Source of the DNA: Domibacillus indicus
GTDB taxonomy: Bacteria > Bacillota > Bacilli > Bacillales > Domibacillaceae
DNA: 64,000 nucleotides
Direction: 5' to 3'
NCBI RefSeq assembly: GCF_000970685.1
Contig: NZ_LAJB01000002.1
Span: 527,854-591,853 of the forward strand
The notes beneath the pieces are model-generated. The model was not told the origin of the DNA. It searched no databases and was given only the letters and a program-made list of their open reading frames with translations. Positions 17,068-25,594 of this stretch are shown one piece after another (within the stretch, counting starts at the first letter, position 1; every line of letters starts with the position of its first letter). The position numbers were made by a program, and so were the translations under genes.

Positions 17068-17311
17068 TATCCTCCTGCCAGCTAATCGTGCTTGATGGGG
17101 CCAATTCAGAAAAAAAGGAAGGATCTGAAAAAATCCGTGATTCTGCTCCCTCATATAACTTTCTCATTCCTTCCTGCTGCTTCCAGCGATCCGAGGTTTC
17201 TTCAAGCAGTTTCATGCCGAATGGCAGAAGTACAGCGGCTGCTATAAACAAAGCTGTCAGTGCAAGTATGCTTTCAGCGAGCGTTACTCCCTGTTCATTC
17301 CTCCGTAAAAT
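17006..17311 (-). CDS. comGE: Competence minor pseudopilin ComGE, probable ATT start
   Basis: The first canonical start in the frame would lie inside the membrane helix and remove the prepilin motif. Read upstream, the frame shows RRNEQGVTLAESILALTALF, a normal type IV prepilin N-terminus with Gly-Val cleavage and Glu five residues later. The only plausible initiator is ATT at 17311, 8 nt after AAGGGG, giving 101 residues (M-L-R-R-N-E-Q-G). It overlaps the end of comGD by 17 nt. Together with spoIIIAD this is the second ATT start inferred in the window. Confidence 0.82.
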   Translation of the reverse strand: MLRRNEQGVTLAESILALTALFIAAAVLLPFGMKLLEETSDRWKQQEGMRKLYEGAESRIFSDPSFFSELAPSSTISWQEDNGKTEACVETGEKKRCIFKQ

Positions 17312-17738
17312 AAAACCGTCCCCTTCCGATTAAAAATATAAGCTTGGTGCTTTTTCCTTCTGCCGTAAAATAAACGGTCCCAAATCGGCTTGTTGTGCCT
17401 GACCGCAGAAAAGTAACATTGCTTAAACTCCTTTCGTCCACCATAAAGCGTTTTGGAATATCACGTTTTGTTATGGTTTTTCTTGACTGTTCGTATGTGT
17501 AAATATGATAAGAATGAGCACCATCCTCAAAAAAGTGAACAAACACATTTACGTTTTTAGTTACGGCGTACGTTTGGGCGAAAAACAAATCCCGTTCAAC
17601 CTGCTGAAAAAATTGCTGGTCACTTACATCCTTTGCAATGCTGCGAAGCGGAATCAGTGCAGCTCCAAGGCAGGCTGTAAAAATGGTTAAAACAATCATC
17701 ATCTCCAGCAGGGTAAACCCCTTTTCCTTATGCACCAC
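17295..17738 (-). CDS. comGD: Competence minor pseudopilin ComGD
   Basis: 147 residues with prepilin motif KEKGFTLLEMMIVLTIF at the N-terminus, then a GspH-like pilin domain. It begins with two successive GTG codons (17738 and 17735) and either could start. It overlaps the end of comGC by 11 nt. It takes part in assembly of the competence pilus that brings transforming DNA through the wall. Confidence 0.88.
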   Translation of the reverse strand: MVHKEKGFTLLEMMIVLTIFTACLGAALIPLRSIAKDVSDQQFFQQVERDLFFAQTYAVTKNVNVFVHFFEDGAHSYHIYTYEQSRKTITKRDIPKRFMVDERSLSNVTFLRSGTTSRFGTVYFTAEGKSTKLIFLIGRGRFYFTEE

Positions 17739-18048
17739 CTGCCGTTACATTTCCTTCCGCGTCAATTGTAATAGCTCCGCCGCCGGGACAGGTTGTTTCG
17801 TCCTTTCTCAAATATCCATCACTAACGAGTTTCTCGATAGAAGAAGGCAGAGAGTCATGATCAATTTGATAAGCCTGTACCTGCCCCTGCACCATATGAA
17901 TAAATGCATCACAGCCTTTGGCATTAATGTTTTTACTTTGCTTCGCTACATTTGGTATGGCAATAAAAAGCAATACAGTAATGACCAGGAGAACAATCAT
18001 CATTTCAATCAGGGTAAAGCCATTTTCTTTTTTTAATTGATGTTTCAC
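17728..18048 (-). CDS. comGC: Major competence pseudopilin ComGC
   Basis: 106 residues. The prepilin motif KKENGFTLIEMMIVLLVITV is followed by a small domain with two cysteines (KGCDAF and ETTCPGG), which in B. subtilis ComGC form a disulfide. It is cut by the prepilin peptidase ComC and polymerises into the transformation pilus. The length equals that of the family. AAGGAGGAAGG-like sequence lies upstream of the ATG. Confidence 0.95.
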   Translation of the reverse strand: MKHQLKKENGFTLIEMMIVLLVITVLLFIAIPNVAKQSKNINAKGCDAFIHMVQGQVQAYQIDHDSLPSSIEKLVSDGYLRKDETTCPGGGAITIDAEGNVTAGGA

Positions 18049-18066
18049 TTTCCTTCCTCCTTCTTG

Positions 18067-19134
18067 TTAAACAGAGCCAATCATCTCAAACATTGGGAGC
18101 ATAACGGATAAATAAACGGCCATTACAGTCATTCCAATGATTAAAAAAACAGCCGGTTGAATAATTCCTGTTATTTTTTTTATTTTATCTTCAACAAGCT
18201 GATCGCAAAATTCGGCGTATAAAAGCAATTCCTCGCCTGTCCTCCCGTTTGCGCCGCCATGACTGATTAAAGCTGCTATCTTCCGGTCAAACCATGAAAT
18301 GCCGGCAACTGCTTCCTGTAATGTTTCCCCCTTTACCAATTGACTGTTTATTTTCTGCGAGACAGCGCGCAGCATCGGATAGATATCCTGTTTTTCAAAT
18401 ATATGGAGCAGCTCATTTACAGAAAATCCGCTGTTCAGCAATTGAGCGGTTTCGCGTGCAAACAGCCTGGTAAAATAAAGTCGAAACAACATTCGGATAT
18501 AAGGAATCTTTGAAAGCATATCGGCTCTGCTTGGAGGTGAAAGAAGCTTATAGCGGGTGTATAAAAAAAGGCCGGCTCCTGCTGAGGCAGGGACTAAAAG
18601 AAGAACAGCGGGCGGCGCCCACTGAAGAAAGAGAAGCAGCAGCGCAGTGAGTCCCTGCGGTTTGTAGCCCATTGAAGCATGCAGATCGCGAAACTGAGGA
18701 AGGACGAAGGTATTTAAAACAGCCAATAAAATCACGAGCATCATAAACAGAAATACTGGATAGTGGAGAAGCTTGACAAGCCTTTCTTTTGATTGTTCTG
18801 CTTTTTTCCATTGTGTTCCCGCATGGATGAGAGTTTCCTGCACATTCCCATGCTGTTCAGCAAAATAAATCTGCAGGCAGATAAGCGAAGGCACATTTAT
18901 AATTGCCATTATTTCATGAAGCGGGGTACCATTTTGAAGCGATTTTCGAACGGATGCTATTTGTTTTTTATTTAAGCCCGGAATATGGATCATTAGAAAA
19001 TTAACTGCATCGCCGATTGTAAATCCTTTCTTCAGCATTTCACCCAGCCGGATAATAAAATCAGCACCGTTTTTCGCGGACAGTTTTTTCGCTAAAATGC
19101 CAGCGAGCCCACTCCTTCCAGGTGATGAATCCAT
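18067..19134 (-). CDS. comGB: Competence pilus platform protein ComGB
   Basis: GspF/PilC-family inner-membrane platform protein of the competence pilus, 355 residues. Two GspF domains are visible: the first around FIIRLGEMLKKGFTIGDAVNFL, the second around LFARETAQLLNSGFSVNELL, with three hydrophobic segments near 130, 175 and 330. The ATG at 19134 has AAGGGAG 6 nt upstream and overlaps comGA by 74 nt. A shorter protein starting further down would be nearer the 323 residues of B. subtilis. Confidence 0.92.
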   Translation of the reverse strand: MDSSPGRSGLAGILAKKLSAKNGADFIIRLGEMLKKGFTIGDAVNFLMIHIPGLNKKQIASVRKSLQNGTPLHEIMAIINVPSLICLQIYFAEQHGNVQETLIHAGTQWKKAEQSKERLVKLLHYPVFLFMMLVILLAVLNTFVLPQFRDLHASMGYKPQGLTALLLLFLQWAPPAVLLLVPASAGAGLFLYTRYKLLSPPSRADMLSKIPYIRMLFRLYFTRLFARETAQLLNSGFSVNELLHIFEKQDIYPMLRAVSQKINSQLVKGETLQEAVAGISWFDRKIAALISHGGANGRTGEELLLYAEFCDQLVEDKIKKITGIIQPAVFLIIGMTVMAVYLSVMLPMFEMIGSV

Positions 19135-20128
19135 ACGCCACTCCCTTTCTTAATTCATCATTCAATTTTTGATAGCCAGACAGCGTTTCTTCTGCCAGTA
19201 CTTTTCTTAACGTCTCTCCAGACAGCAATTCACAGACAATGGCCTGGCGGGCGGCTTGCCCGCAAGTTTCTTTACAGGATGCACCGCATTTCGGGCAAAC
19301 AATACGAACAAGCCGCTGGGCGGTAATACCGGTCAGTGTTTGTGTAATTTCATGACGTGTTATCCCCAGTTCTATTAATCTTCCAACCACCCCCTCGGCA
19401 TCCCGGGCATGAATGGTTGACAAAACCAGGTGGCCAGTAAGAGCACTTTTTACAGCAGCACGCGCTGTTTCTTCGTCCCGAATTTCTCCTACCATAATTA
19501 CGTCTGGATCATGGCGCAAAATGGCTTTTAAGCCGGTTGAATAGGTGATGCCTGCTTTTTCATTGACTTGTATTTGAACAAATGCGTCCTGTTGTTTTTC
19601 AACAGGGTCTTCAAGTGTAATCACATGCTTATTTAAGTGAAGAGCACAATGCTGAATCAGGGAATAAAGGGTAGTTGATTTTCCGCTTCCGGTAGGACCG
19701 CTAAGAAGAATCATTCCGTGCGGATGGCTTAAGAGAGAAGTTAATTTCGCAGCCGTATAGGGAAATAAGGTGAGTTCAGAAAGAGATAAAACAGATTCCT
19801 GGGGCAAAACACGAACAACGAGGCTTTCTTTGTGGGGGACAGCCGGAAGTGTAGAAATGCGCAGCGAAAATGGATGTCCATTAATTATCTGGCGAAAAGA
19901 GCCGCTTTGAGGTTTTCGTTTTTCACCAATATCCATCGAAGCAGTGAATTTTAAGTAGGCGATAAGCCGTTCCCCTTCACGAATCGAGAATGAATCACTT
20001 TTTGAAAGGCTTCCTCCAGTGCGCATTTTCATTAAATAACCATTTTCCTTTGGAATTAAATGAATATCCGTCGCCTGAACGCTGATGGCGGCATTCAGTA
20101 TTTGTTCTATTTTTTGGTCGACCTGCAC
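19061..20128 (-). CDS. comGA: Competence pilus ATPase ComGA
   Basis: GspE/PilB-type traffic ATPase that drives assembly of the competence pilus. 355 residues. Walker A (LLSGPTGSGKSTTLYS, near 130), Asp box, Walker B (ILRHDPDVIMVGEIRDEETA) and His box (GHLVLSTIHARDA) are complete, and the zinc-binding cysteines CPKCGASCKETCG are near 260. Start GTG has GAAGGTGAT upstream. First gene of the comG operon. The upstream region is AT-rich, but I could not find a convincing pair of ComK boxes. Confidence 0.95.
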   Translation of the reverse strand: MQVDQKIEQILNAAISVQATDIHLIPKENGYLMKMRTGGSLSKSDSFSIREGERLIAYLKFTASMDIGEKRKPQSGSFRQIINGHPFSLRISTLPAVPHKESLVVRVLPQESVLSLSELTLFPYTAAKLTSLLSHPHGMILLSGPTGSGKSTTLYSLIQHCALHLNKHVITLEDPVEKQQDAFVQIQVNEKAGITYSTGLKAILRHDPDVIMVGEIRDEETARAAVKSALTGHLVLSTIHARDAEGVVGRLIELGITRHEITQTLTGITAQRLVRIVCPKCGASCKETCGQAARQAIVCELLSGETLRKVLAEETLSGYQKLNDELRKGVAYGFITWKEWARWHFSEKTVREKRC

Positions 20129-20217
20129 ATTATCACCTTCTTTCTTTTGTTAAGCATAGCATACTATAAAAACTTTTATATTTCAGTTCTTTTTACACAT
20201 ATTTACAAAAAATTAAT

Positions 20218-20252
20218 AAAAGCCTTTAAAGCAGAATTGCTTTAAAGGCTTT
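20218..20252 (-). terminator. Intrinsic terminator after yqgY
   Basis: A 15-bp perfect stem (AAAGCCTTTAAAGCA with its complement) closes a 4-nt loop and is followed on the minus strand by an AT-rich run ending TTTTTT. It lies 9 nt from the yqgY stop. Confidence 0.88.
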
Positions 20253-20260
20253 GGTTAATC

Positions 20261-20506
20261 TTAATGACCTCCGCTTCCTGGTGTCATCATAAACGTTGAC
20301 CAATATGTAAATCCTGCAAAGAAAACGGTCAAGTATGCACCAAAAACATAAATGTACATGCGTTCAGAAAGACGTAAATACCCTAATAAAAAGAAAAAGC
20401 CAGTTTGACCGAGGAAAAGCAGAGCAGTAATGTTCATGTGACCGAGATAAAACATTAAAGCAAATATCCCTGTCCAGAATCCCATCACTCGAAACATCCG
20501 ATCCAT
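20261..20506 (-). CDS. yqgY: DUF2626 membrane protein YqgY
   Basis: 81 residues with three hydrophobic segments. The sequence RMFRVMGFWTGIFALMFYLG at the N-terminus and RMYIYVFGAYLTVFFAGFTY near the end are those of the YqgY/DUF2626 family, which is restricted to Bacillales and has no known function. The gene has its own promoter and terminator. AAGGGGGG precedes the ATG. Confidence 0.93.
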   Translation of the reverse strand: MDRMFRVMGFWTGIFALMFYLGHMNITALLFLGQTGFFFLLGYLRLSERMYIYVFGAYLTVFFAGFTYWSTFMMTPGSGGH

Positions 20507-20546
20507 TATGTATCCCCCCTTTGTGGATTTACTCCATCAATATCAT

Positions 20547-20576
20547 ATTATAAAGGAATTGATAGATAATTGTAAA
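20547..20576 (-). promoter_or_regulatory. Sigma-A promoter of yqgY
   Basis: TTTACA, 18 nt, TATAAT on the minus strand, about 40 nt before the yqgY start. The remaining stretch from 20577 to 20832 holds no gene I can support. Confidence 0.65.
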
Positions 20577-20832
20577 CGTTTCTTTTACCCGCTTTATGCC
20601 CGTCGCATCAGAAATAAAACGTTTAACAGGAAGTCTTTCCCTGCTGGTCCTTCTTTAAATAAATCTTTCCCACTCACTCTCTTTTAAAAGCGTTCTGTAT
20701 AAACCAGGGTGGTTTTATCTCCCACAAAGCATTTATTCACTCTTAAAAGCTTCAAAATATAACTGTGAAGCATAAGTCTGAAATTTGTCACCCTTCTCTG
20801 TAATAGCCCACAAACAAAATAAGTGATATCTC

Positions 20833-20849
20833 TGTACAATCATTGTACA
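20833..20849. promoter_or_regulatory. Palindrome upstream of mgsR
   Basis: TGTACAAT-C-ATTGTACA is a perfect 17-bp inverted repeat, 45 bp before the mgsR start. It is followed by TATAGT (20857-20862), a possible -10, so the palindrome would overlap the -35. An operator is plausible; no regulator is recognised. Confidence 0.45.
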
Positions 20850-20894
20850 ACTATTGTATAGTTAATGTAAGCTAAAAAGAAAGGGGACTGCCAA

Positions 20895-21275
20895 ATGTCT
20901 GCCGTTACTTTTTTTACGTATCCGAGCTGTACCTCCTGTAGAAAAACGAAAAAATGGCTTTCTGCTCATTCAGTTGAAGTAAAAGAGCGCCATATTTTCC
21001 GTGAAACACCGACAAAAAAGGAATTATTAACACTTCTTTCAATGACTTCCGAAGGCCTTGATGAATTGCTTGCGACCCGCAGCCGCATGTTTAAATCACT
21101 GAATATTGAGGTAGATGAAATGCCTTTATCCGATGTTATTGATTTACTGATTAAAGAGCCGAAACTGCTTCGCCGTCCCATTCTGACAGATGGACAGAAC
21201 CTTGTTGTCGGCTATAATCCCGAAAAACTAAGAAGCCTTGCGAAAAAGAAACAAATCATGAAGTATACGGGATAA
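20895..21275 (+). CDS. mgsR: ArsC/Spx-family regulator MgsR
   Basis: 126 residues, the same length as B. subtilis MgsR (YqgZ), a Spx paralogue that works with RNA polymerase in the general stress response. The thioredoxin-like N-terminus has the redox pair C12-T-S-C15, and the conserved RPILTDGQNLVVGY is near 92. It lacks the features of an arsenate reductase beyond the fold. AAAGGGGA precedes the ATG. In B. subtilis the gene is under sigma-B; I see no clear sigma-B promoter here. Confidence 0.88.
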   Translation: MSAVTFFTYPSCTSCRKTKKWLSAHSVEVKERHIFRETPTKKELLTLLSMTSEGLDELLATRSRMFKSLNIEVDEMPLSDVIDLLIKEPKLLRRPILTDGQNLVVGYNPEKLRSLAKKKQIMKYTG

Positions 21276-21278
21276 AAA

Positions 21279-21313
21279 AACGAGAACACCACAGCGGTGT
21301 TCTCGTTTTTTTC
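21279..21313 (+). terminator. Shared terminator between mgsR and yqgX
   Basis: AACGAGAACACC pairs perfectly with GGTGTTCTCGTT around ACAGC and is flanked by A- and T-runs, so it can serve both convergent genes. Confidence 0.9.
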
Positions 21314-21328
21314 AATTTTACCTGCTAT

Positions 21329-21958
21329 TTAAAACCCATTCAAAAAAGGATTGCTGTCCATTTCCGCTATAATGGATGTCGCCGGTCCATGTCCTGGAAG
21401 CACAATCGTTTCTTCAGGCAGCGACATTATTTTTTGATGAATACTCGCAAGCAGCTCTTGATGATTTCCTCCCGGAAGATCTGTCCGCCCAATGCTGCCC
21501 ATAAAAAGTGTATCACCGGCAAACAAAGCACCGCCCTCTTCAAAATAATAAGAAATGCTGCCGGGCGAATGGCCTGGTGTATAGAGAAGCTGAAAAGTAA
21601 AAGGACCAATGGAAAGCTCTTGTTCCTGATCCAGGATAACGTCCGCCGGAGGAGCAGTAATAGATCCCATTCCAAACCGGGCAGATCCGTTTAATTCTGG
21701 ATTTTCAAGCCATTGTTTTTCCTCTTTATGAAGATAAACGGGAATGTCAAATGTTTGTTTAAGCTCTTTAACAGCCCCAATATGATCAAAATGAGCATGT
21801 GTCAGCAAAATGGAAATTGGCTCCAGTTTATTTTCGTTCAGCCATTGAATGAGCTTCTCTCCTTCCGAACCAGGATCAAGAAGAATACATTTTGATTGAT
21901 GTGAAAGCACATAACAGTTTGTTTGCAATGGACCAAGGGGCAATTGTGTCCAATCCAT
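21329..21958 (-). CDS. yqgX: Metallo-beta-lactamase fold hydrolase YqgX
   Basis: 209 residues of the glyoxalase II-like branch of the metallo-beta-lactamase superfamily. Metal ligands are seen in THAHFDH (near 54), TPGHSPGS, AGDTLF and LPGHGP. Family members of this size act on thioester substrates, and in Bacillus YqgX is linked to methylglyoxal detoxification through bacillithiol; the actual substrate here is inferred. Monocistronic between two terminators. Confidence 0.9.
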   Translation of the reverse strand: MDWTQLPLGPLQTNCYVLSHQSKCILLDPGSEGEKLIQWLNENKLEPISILLTHAHFDHIGAVKELKQTFDIPVYLHKEEKQWLENPELNGSARFGMGSITAPPADVILDQEQELSIGPFTFQLLYTPGHSPGSISYYFEEGGALFAGDTLFMGSIGRTDLPGGNHQELLASIHQKIMSLPEETIVLPGHGPATSIIAEMDSNPFLNGF

Positions 21959-22126
21959 ATTATCTCCACCTTTCTCTTTATCCTTTTGTATCGTAACAGG
22001 AAATCGCCGGCGTTAAAAGAATTATCCGCTTTCACTCTCGACAAAAAAAGAAAAAACTTATACAATTAAGTTGTATTTTAACATTACATAGTTCTATTTG
22101 ATTTTGTTTAAAGGGGGTTTGAGACG

Positions 22127-22303
22127 ATGAACGGTTTAACTATTATTTTTGCTCTTATCGCTATTCTTGCAGTATTCAGCACAATCAGTGCATTGAAAAA
22201 CAAAAATTTGCTTGGAATTTTCTTCGGTCTTGGCACCGCTGGTGTTATTGGGTGGTTTACTATCATGACTATTTTGCATCACGGCTATCCAGCAGCCCAT
22301 TAA
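22127..22303 (+). CDS. yqgW: DUF2759 small membrane protein YqgW
   Basis: 58 residues, two membrane helices (about 4-22 and 29-49) and a His-containing tail ending HHGYPAAH. AAGGGGG lies 9 nt before the ATG. The size, topology and place between yqgX and the LTA synthase gene fit YqgW/DUF2759, a family of unknown function. It is followed by a strong terminator. Confidence 0.88.
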   Translation: MNGLTIIFALIAILAVFSTISALKNKNLLGIFFGLGTAGVIGWFTIMTILHHGYPAAH

Positions 22304-22304
22304 A

Positions 22305-22332
22305 AAAACTGCCCTTAAAGGGCAGTTTTTTT
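22305..22332 (+). terminator. Shared terminator between yqgW and yqgS
   Basis: AAAACTGCCC, loop TTAA-like, GGGCAGTTTT with T-runs on both strands; it lies between convergent stops only about 27 bp apart. Confidence 0.9.
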
Positions 22333-24202
22333 ATTGTTTCTGTAATGCTGAATCCGGATCATAAAAACGAAGCAAATCGCCATAAATAACACGATCAGAG
22401 TAGCTTAATTCTGTGGCAGCTTTTTCAATATATGGAGCACATGCTGCAGAATCAATTTGTTCTCCTGTTGCTTTATCCCAGCATGCATCGCCAGCATACA
22501 CGTAATCTTTCGTTATAAAACGGCCGTCCCGGAACGCCGCAAAATTTTCATGTTCTGCAGACAATAAATCCTGGCCGAATTGAATATCTTCTTTCGTATC
22601 AATTCCTAAAAGGTGGAGCAAAGTCGGCCGGACATCTACCTGGCCTCCAACAGTTGAAATCTCTTTTCCTTTTACTCCAGGAATATGAATCATAAATGGC
22701 ACTTTTTGCAACTCAGCCGACACATAAGGTGTCACTTCCTTGCCAAGATATTGAGCCATTGCTTCATTATGATTCTCCGAAATTCCATAATGGTCTCCGT
22801 ACAGAACAATAACTGAATTCTCATAAAGTCCTGCTTTTTTTAAATCTTCTACAAATGTTTTTAACGCCTCATCGGTATACCGGACTGTGACAAAATAACG
22901 GTTTAACGTTCCGCTGTTCGAATTGAATTCCTCAATCAATTTGTCTTCATCGTCATAATAGAAAGGATGATGGTTTGTCAGTGTAATCATTTTAGAATAA
23001 AAAGGCTGCGGCATTTCTTTCATTAACCCAACAGACTGTTCGAAGAAAGGTATATCTTTCATTCCCCAGTTTACGCTGTTATCTTCGTTAACTTCATAAT
23101 CATTAACATTATAAAAGCGTTCATATCCAATCGATTCATACATAATATCACGGTTCCAAAAGCTTTTGTTGTTTGCATGCATAGCATTCGAGAAATAACC
23201 ATTTTCTTCAAGTCTTTCAGCCATTGAATTAAATTCATTTCCTGAATGTGTGAAGAAAACCGCTCCCCGGCTCAACGGGTACAGCGAATTTTCCGTTAAA
23301 AATTCTGCATCCGAGGTTTTACCCTGACCAGTCTGATGATAAAAATTCGTGAAATTTAAGCTTTCTTTAGCAAAGTCATTTAAAAATGGCGTAATCTCCT
23401 GGCCATTCACCGTATTATTCATCACAAATGCTTGAGTAGATTCTACTGATACCATAATTAAATTTTTCCCTTTTGCAATACCAAATAACTCATCATTTGG
23501 TGCTGCGTAATTGGCATCTGAGAAGTTCTGGATTTCCGTTAATTCACTTCCATTTGCCAGAGCACGCTGGGCGGAAGATTTAGATTGTAAGAAAATATCG
23601 TAAATATGATAGTTGAATGTGCCAATGTTTTTCACAAGCATTTCCCGGTCAAACGTTCTTGTCAGCAGCTGCGGACGCTCAATTTCTGCTAACCCGAGGT
23701 TTAAAAACATAAGTGCAGCAGCGGATAAAAAGTAGGCCCGGCGGTTCATTTTGGACATTGGCTGAAACTTTACAACCGAAGGCTTGAATTTAAGCAGAAA
23801 AAGTAAAAGAATGACATCTGCAAAATATAAAATATCGGCTGCATGAAATTCTTCTGTTACACTATTGCCCAGATCGGCAAAGTTGCTTGTTTGAAATAAA
23901 AGCGGCAGCGTAATAAAGTCGTTAAAAAAACGGTAAAAAACAACATTTGCAAACAATAGAAAGCTTAAGAAAAAGCTCATACCCAGCAAGTATCGATTAC
24001 GTACTTTATCACGCTTAAAGAAAAAGCCCAGACCCATTGCCAGCATGATAAAGCTGAGCGGGTTAATTAATAAAATAAACTCCTGCAGGGCGTTTTCAAT
24101 ATCCATGTTAAAACTTGTTTTATAGACGATATATGTTTTCATCCATAAGAACAAAACAGCGACAGCGATAAGGGAAACGTTGCTGTGTAATGTTCTTTTC
24201 AT
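22331..24202 (-). CDS. yqgS: Lipoteichoic acid synthase family protein YqgS
   Basis: Polymerises glycerol phosphate from phosphatidylglycerol on the outer face of the membrane. 623 residues. Five N-terminal membrane helices (within about 8-175) are followed by the extracellular sulfatase-like domain: ESTQAF metal site, catalytic Thr in [12 protein letters not shown] (near 305), and metal ligands in YGDHYGISE. One of several LtaS paralogues in Bacillus; by locus it is YqgS. PhoP-like repeats lie upstream. Confidence 0.92.
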   Translation of the reverse strand: MKRTLHSNVSLIAVAVLFLWMKTYIVYKTSFNMDIENALQEFILLINPLSFIMLAMGLGFFFKRDKVRNRYLLGMSFFLSFLLFANVVFYRFFNDFITLPLLFQTSNFADLGNSVTEEFHAADILYFADVILLLFLLKFKPSVVKFQPMSKMNRRAYFLSAAALMFLNLGLAEIERPQLLTRTFDREMLVKNIGTFNYHIYDIFLQSKSSAQRALANGSELTEIQNFSDANYAAPNDELFGIAKGKNLIMVSVESTQAFVMNNTVNGQEITPFLNDFAKESLNFTNFYHQTGQGKTSDAEFLTENSLYPLSRGAVFFTHSGNEFNSMAERLEENGYFSNAMHANNKSFWNRDIMYESIGYERFYNVNDYEVNEDNSVNWGMKDIPFFEQSVGLMKEMPQPFYSKMITLTNHHPFYYDDEDKLIEEFNSNSGTLNRYFVTVRYTDEALKTFVEDLKKAGLYENSVIVLYGDHYGISENHNEAMAQYLGKEVTPYVSAELQKVPFMIHIPGVKGKEISTVGGQVDVRPTLLHLLGIDTKEDIQFGQDLLSAEHENFAAFRDGRFITKDYVYAGDACWDKATGEQIDSAACAPYIEKAATELSYSDRVIYGDLLRFYDPDSALQKQ

Positions 24203-24242
24203 TTTCCCAGCCTCCTCGTTACGTCTGTAACAACGTTCAGGG

Positions 24243-24311
24243 GTTAAAACCTTTTTTAACCTTTTGTAAATTGCCTTTCACAATCTTAATACTTTTTTTA
24301 CAAAAAATCAA
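24243..24311 (-). promoter_or_regulatory. Candidate promoter and PhoP-like repeats before yqgS
   Basis: On the minus strand TTGATT (24306-24311), 17 nt, TAAGAT (24283-24288) forms a moderate sigma-A promoter. Downstream of it TTTACA, TTAAAA and TTTAAC follow with exact 11-bp spacing (24265-24270, 24254-24259, 24243-24248). This is the repeat pattern of PhoP boxes, though the third copy is poor. Confidence 0.35.
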
Positions 24312-24401
24312 ACAGAACGCCAAAGTAACTTTATATAATAGTCGCATGACGATTTCGCTTGTTCAATCATACGCATACATTCGAAAAAAGTTTCAAAAAA
24401 A

Positions 24402-24432
24402 AAAACAGCCTTCAATAAGAGGGCTGTTTTTT
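24402..24432 (-). terminator. Intrinsic terminator after glcK
   Basis: AAAACAGCC and GGCTGTTTT around an 11-nt loop, followed on the minus strand by a long T-run, 6 nt after the glcK stop. Confidence 0.87.
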
Positions 24433-24437
24433 CAGTT

Positions 24438-25367
24438 TTATTGAACTGTCATAACTTTAGCCAGGTATGCCGCGCCAATTACCCCGGCATCGTTGCCCAG
24501 CTGGGCTTTTTCTAATGAAAGAACATCCATTGCGCGCGGGAATGTAAACTGCTTTACATATGCTTCCAATGGCAGCATTAATGCATCACCCGCCTCGGAC
24601 ACACCGCCCCCGATTACAATTTTAGCCGGATTAACAGTGTTCGCTATATTGCCAACGGCCAGCCCCAGATAGAACGCGCAGCGATCAATAACACGTCTGG
24701 CTGATTCATCTCCGGCCGCTGCTTGTTCAAATACCGTTCGGGCATCTGGTGCCTGCTTTCCTTCTTGTTTATACAAATTAACAATTCCGGTAGCTGAAGC
24801 AACTGTCTCAAGACAGCCATGCTTGCCGCAGTTACAAAGGCTCCCTCCTTCTGGAATCACGGTTATATGGCCAATTTCTCCAGCCGAGCCATTTACTCCT
24901 GTAACAATCATTCCCTTCGATACTACGCCGCCGCCAACGCCTGTCCCCAGTGTTATACAAACAACATCTCCAGCGCCGCTTCCTGCTCCGCGCCACATCT
25001 CACCAAGCGCGGCACAATTTGCATCGTTTTCAATAAAGACAGGCAGCTCTATAGCTTCTTCCAGCAGCCTTTTTAATGGATATCCATTCGACCAGCCAAT
25101 ATTAACGGCTCCCGAGATTGTTCCCTCCACTGGATCGGCAGGGCCTGGAGCCCCGACCCCTGCTGCAATTATATCAGCAGCTGTAAGCCCGTCTGCCGCT
25201 AATTCTTTATAAAAAGACCGGGCAATATCTCCAACGATATTTGCACCGCTGTCCGAACGGTCAGTTGCAATGGCCCATTTACGGATCACTTCCCCTTCTG
25301 TTGTTAGAAAAGCCATTTTAATTGAAGTGCCGCCAATATCAAATGCAGCAAGCCGTTTTTCCCCCAT
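24438..25367 (-). CDS. glcK: ROK-family glucokinase
   Basis: Phosphorylates glucose to glucose 6-phosphate. 309 residues against 321 in B. subtilis. The ATP-binding motif DIGGTSIKMA is at the N-terminus, the substrate site ENDANCAALGE near 134 includes the catalytic Asp, and the ROK zinc motif CNCGKHGCLE is near 178. It follows yqgQ by 2 nt in the gluP-yqgQ-glcK order that is conserved in Bacillus. AGGAGAGG lies before the ATG. Confidence 0.96.
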   Translation of the reverse strand: MGEKRLAAFDIGGTSIKMAFLTTEGEVIRKWAIATDRSDSGANIVGDIARSFYKELAADGLTAADIIAAGVGAPGPADPVEGTISGAVNIGWSNGYPLKRLLEEAIELPVFIENDANCAALGEMWRGAGSGAGDVVCITLGTGVGGGVVSKGMIVTGVNGSAGEIGHITVIPEGGSLCNCGKHGCLETVASATGIVNLYKQEGKQAPDARTVFEQAAAGDESARRVIDRCAFYLGLAVGNIANTVNPAKIVIGGGVSEAGDALMLPLEAYVKQFTFPRAMDVLSLEKAQLGNDAGVIGAAYLAKVMTVQ

Positions 25368-25369
25368 AG

Positions 25370-25579
25370 TTACCTCTCCTGTTCTTTTTCTTTTTCAATT
25401 GCAATCTGCCGGCGCAGTAGAAGCAACGCCATTTGGAAGTCTTCCAGTTCAACCAGCTGGGATTGATAAAGCTCTTTCAGCTCAAGTTCCATCAATTGCA
25501 AATCTGCCACCCGATTGCCGATATAAACAAACACACCGTAGCGTTTCAGCAGCTGCTGCACATCAAAAATTGTTTTCAT
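25370..25579 (-). CDS. yqgQ: DUF910 protein YqgQ
   Basis: 69 residues, soluble and helical, with the family pattern DVQQLLKRYGVFVYIGNRVA. Its surface suggests nucleic acid binding in a solved family member, but no role is established. It is held between gluP (15 nt) and glcK (2 nt) and probably cotranscribed. Confidence 0.92.
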   Translation of the reverse strand: MKTIFDVQQLLKRYGVFVYIGNRVADLQLMELELKELYQSQLVELEDFQMALLLLRRQIAIEKEKEQER

Positions 25580-25594
25580 ATTTTCACCCTGCTT

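Noticed and set aside
20129-20217. ComK boxes before comGA
   Set aside because: A- and T-runs are present but no pair of AAAA-N5-TTTT motifs at the correct spacing could be found.
20577-20832. Small gene or RNA in the 256-bp gap before mgsR
   Set aside because: No frame of useful length with a ribosome binding site and no convincing hairpin-plus-T-run.
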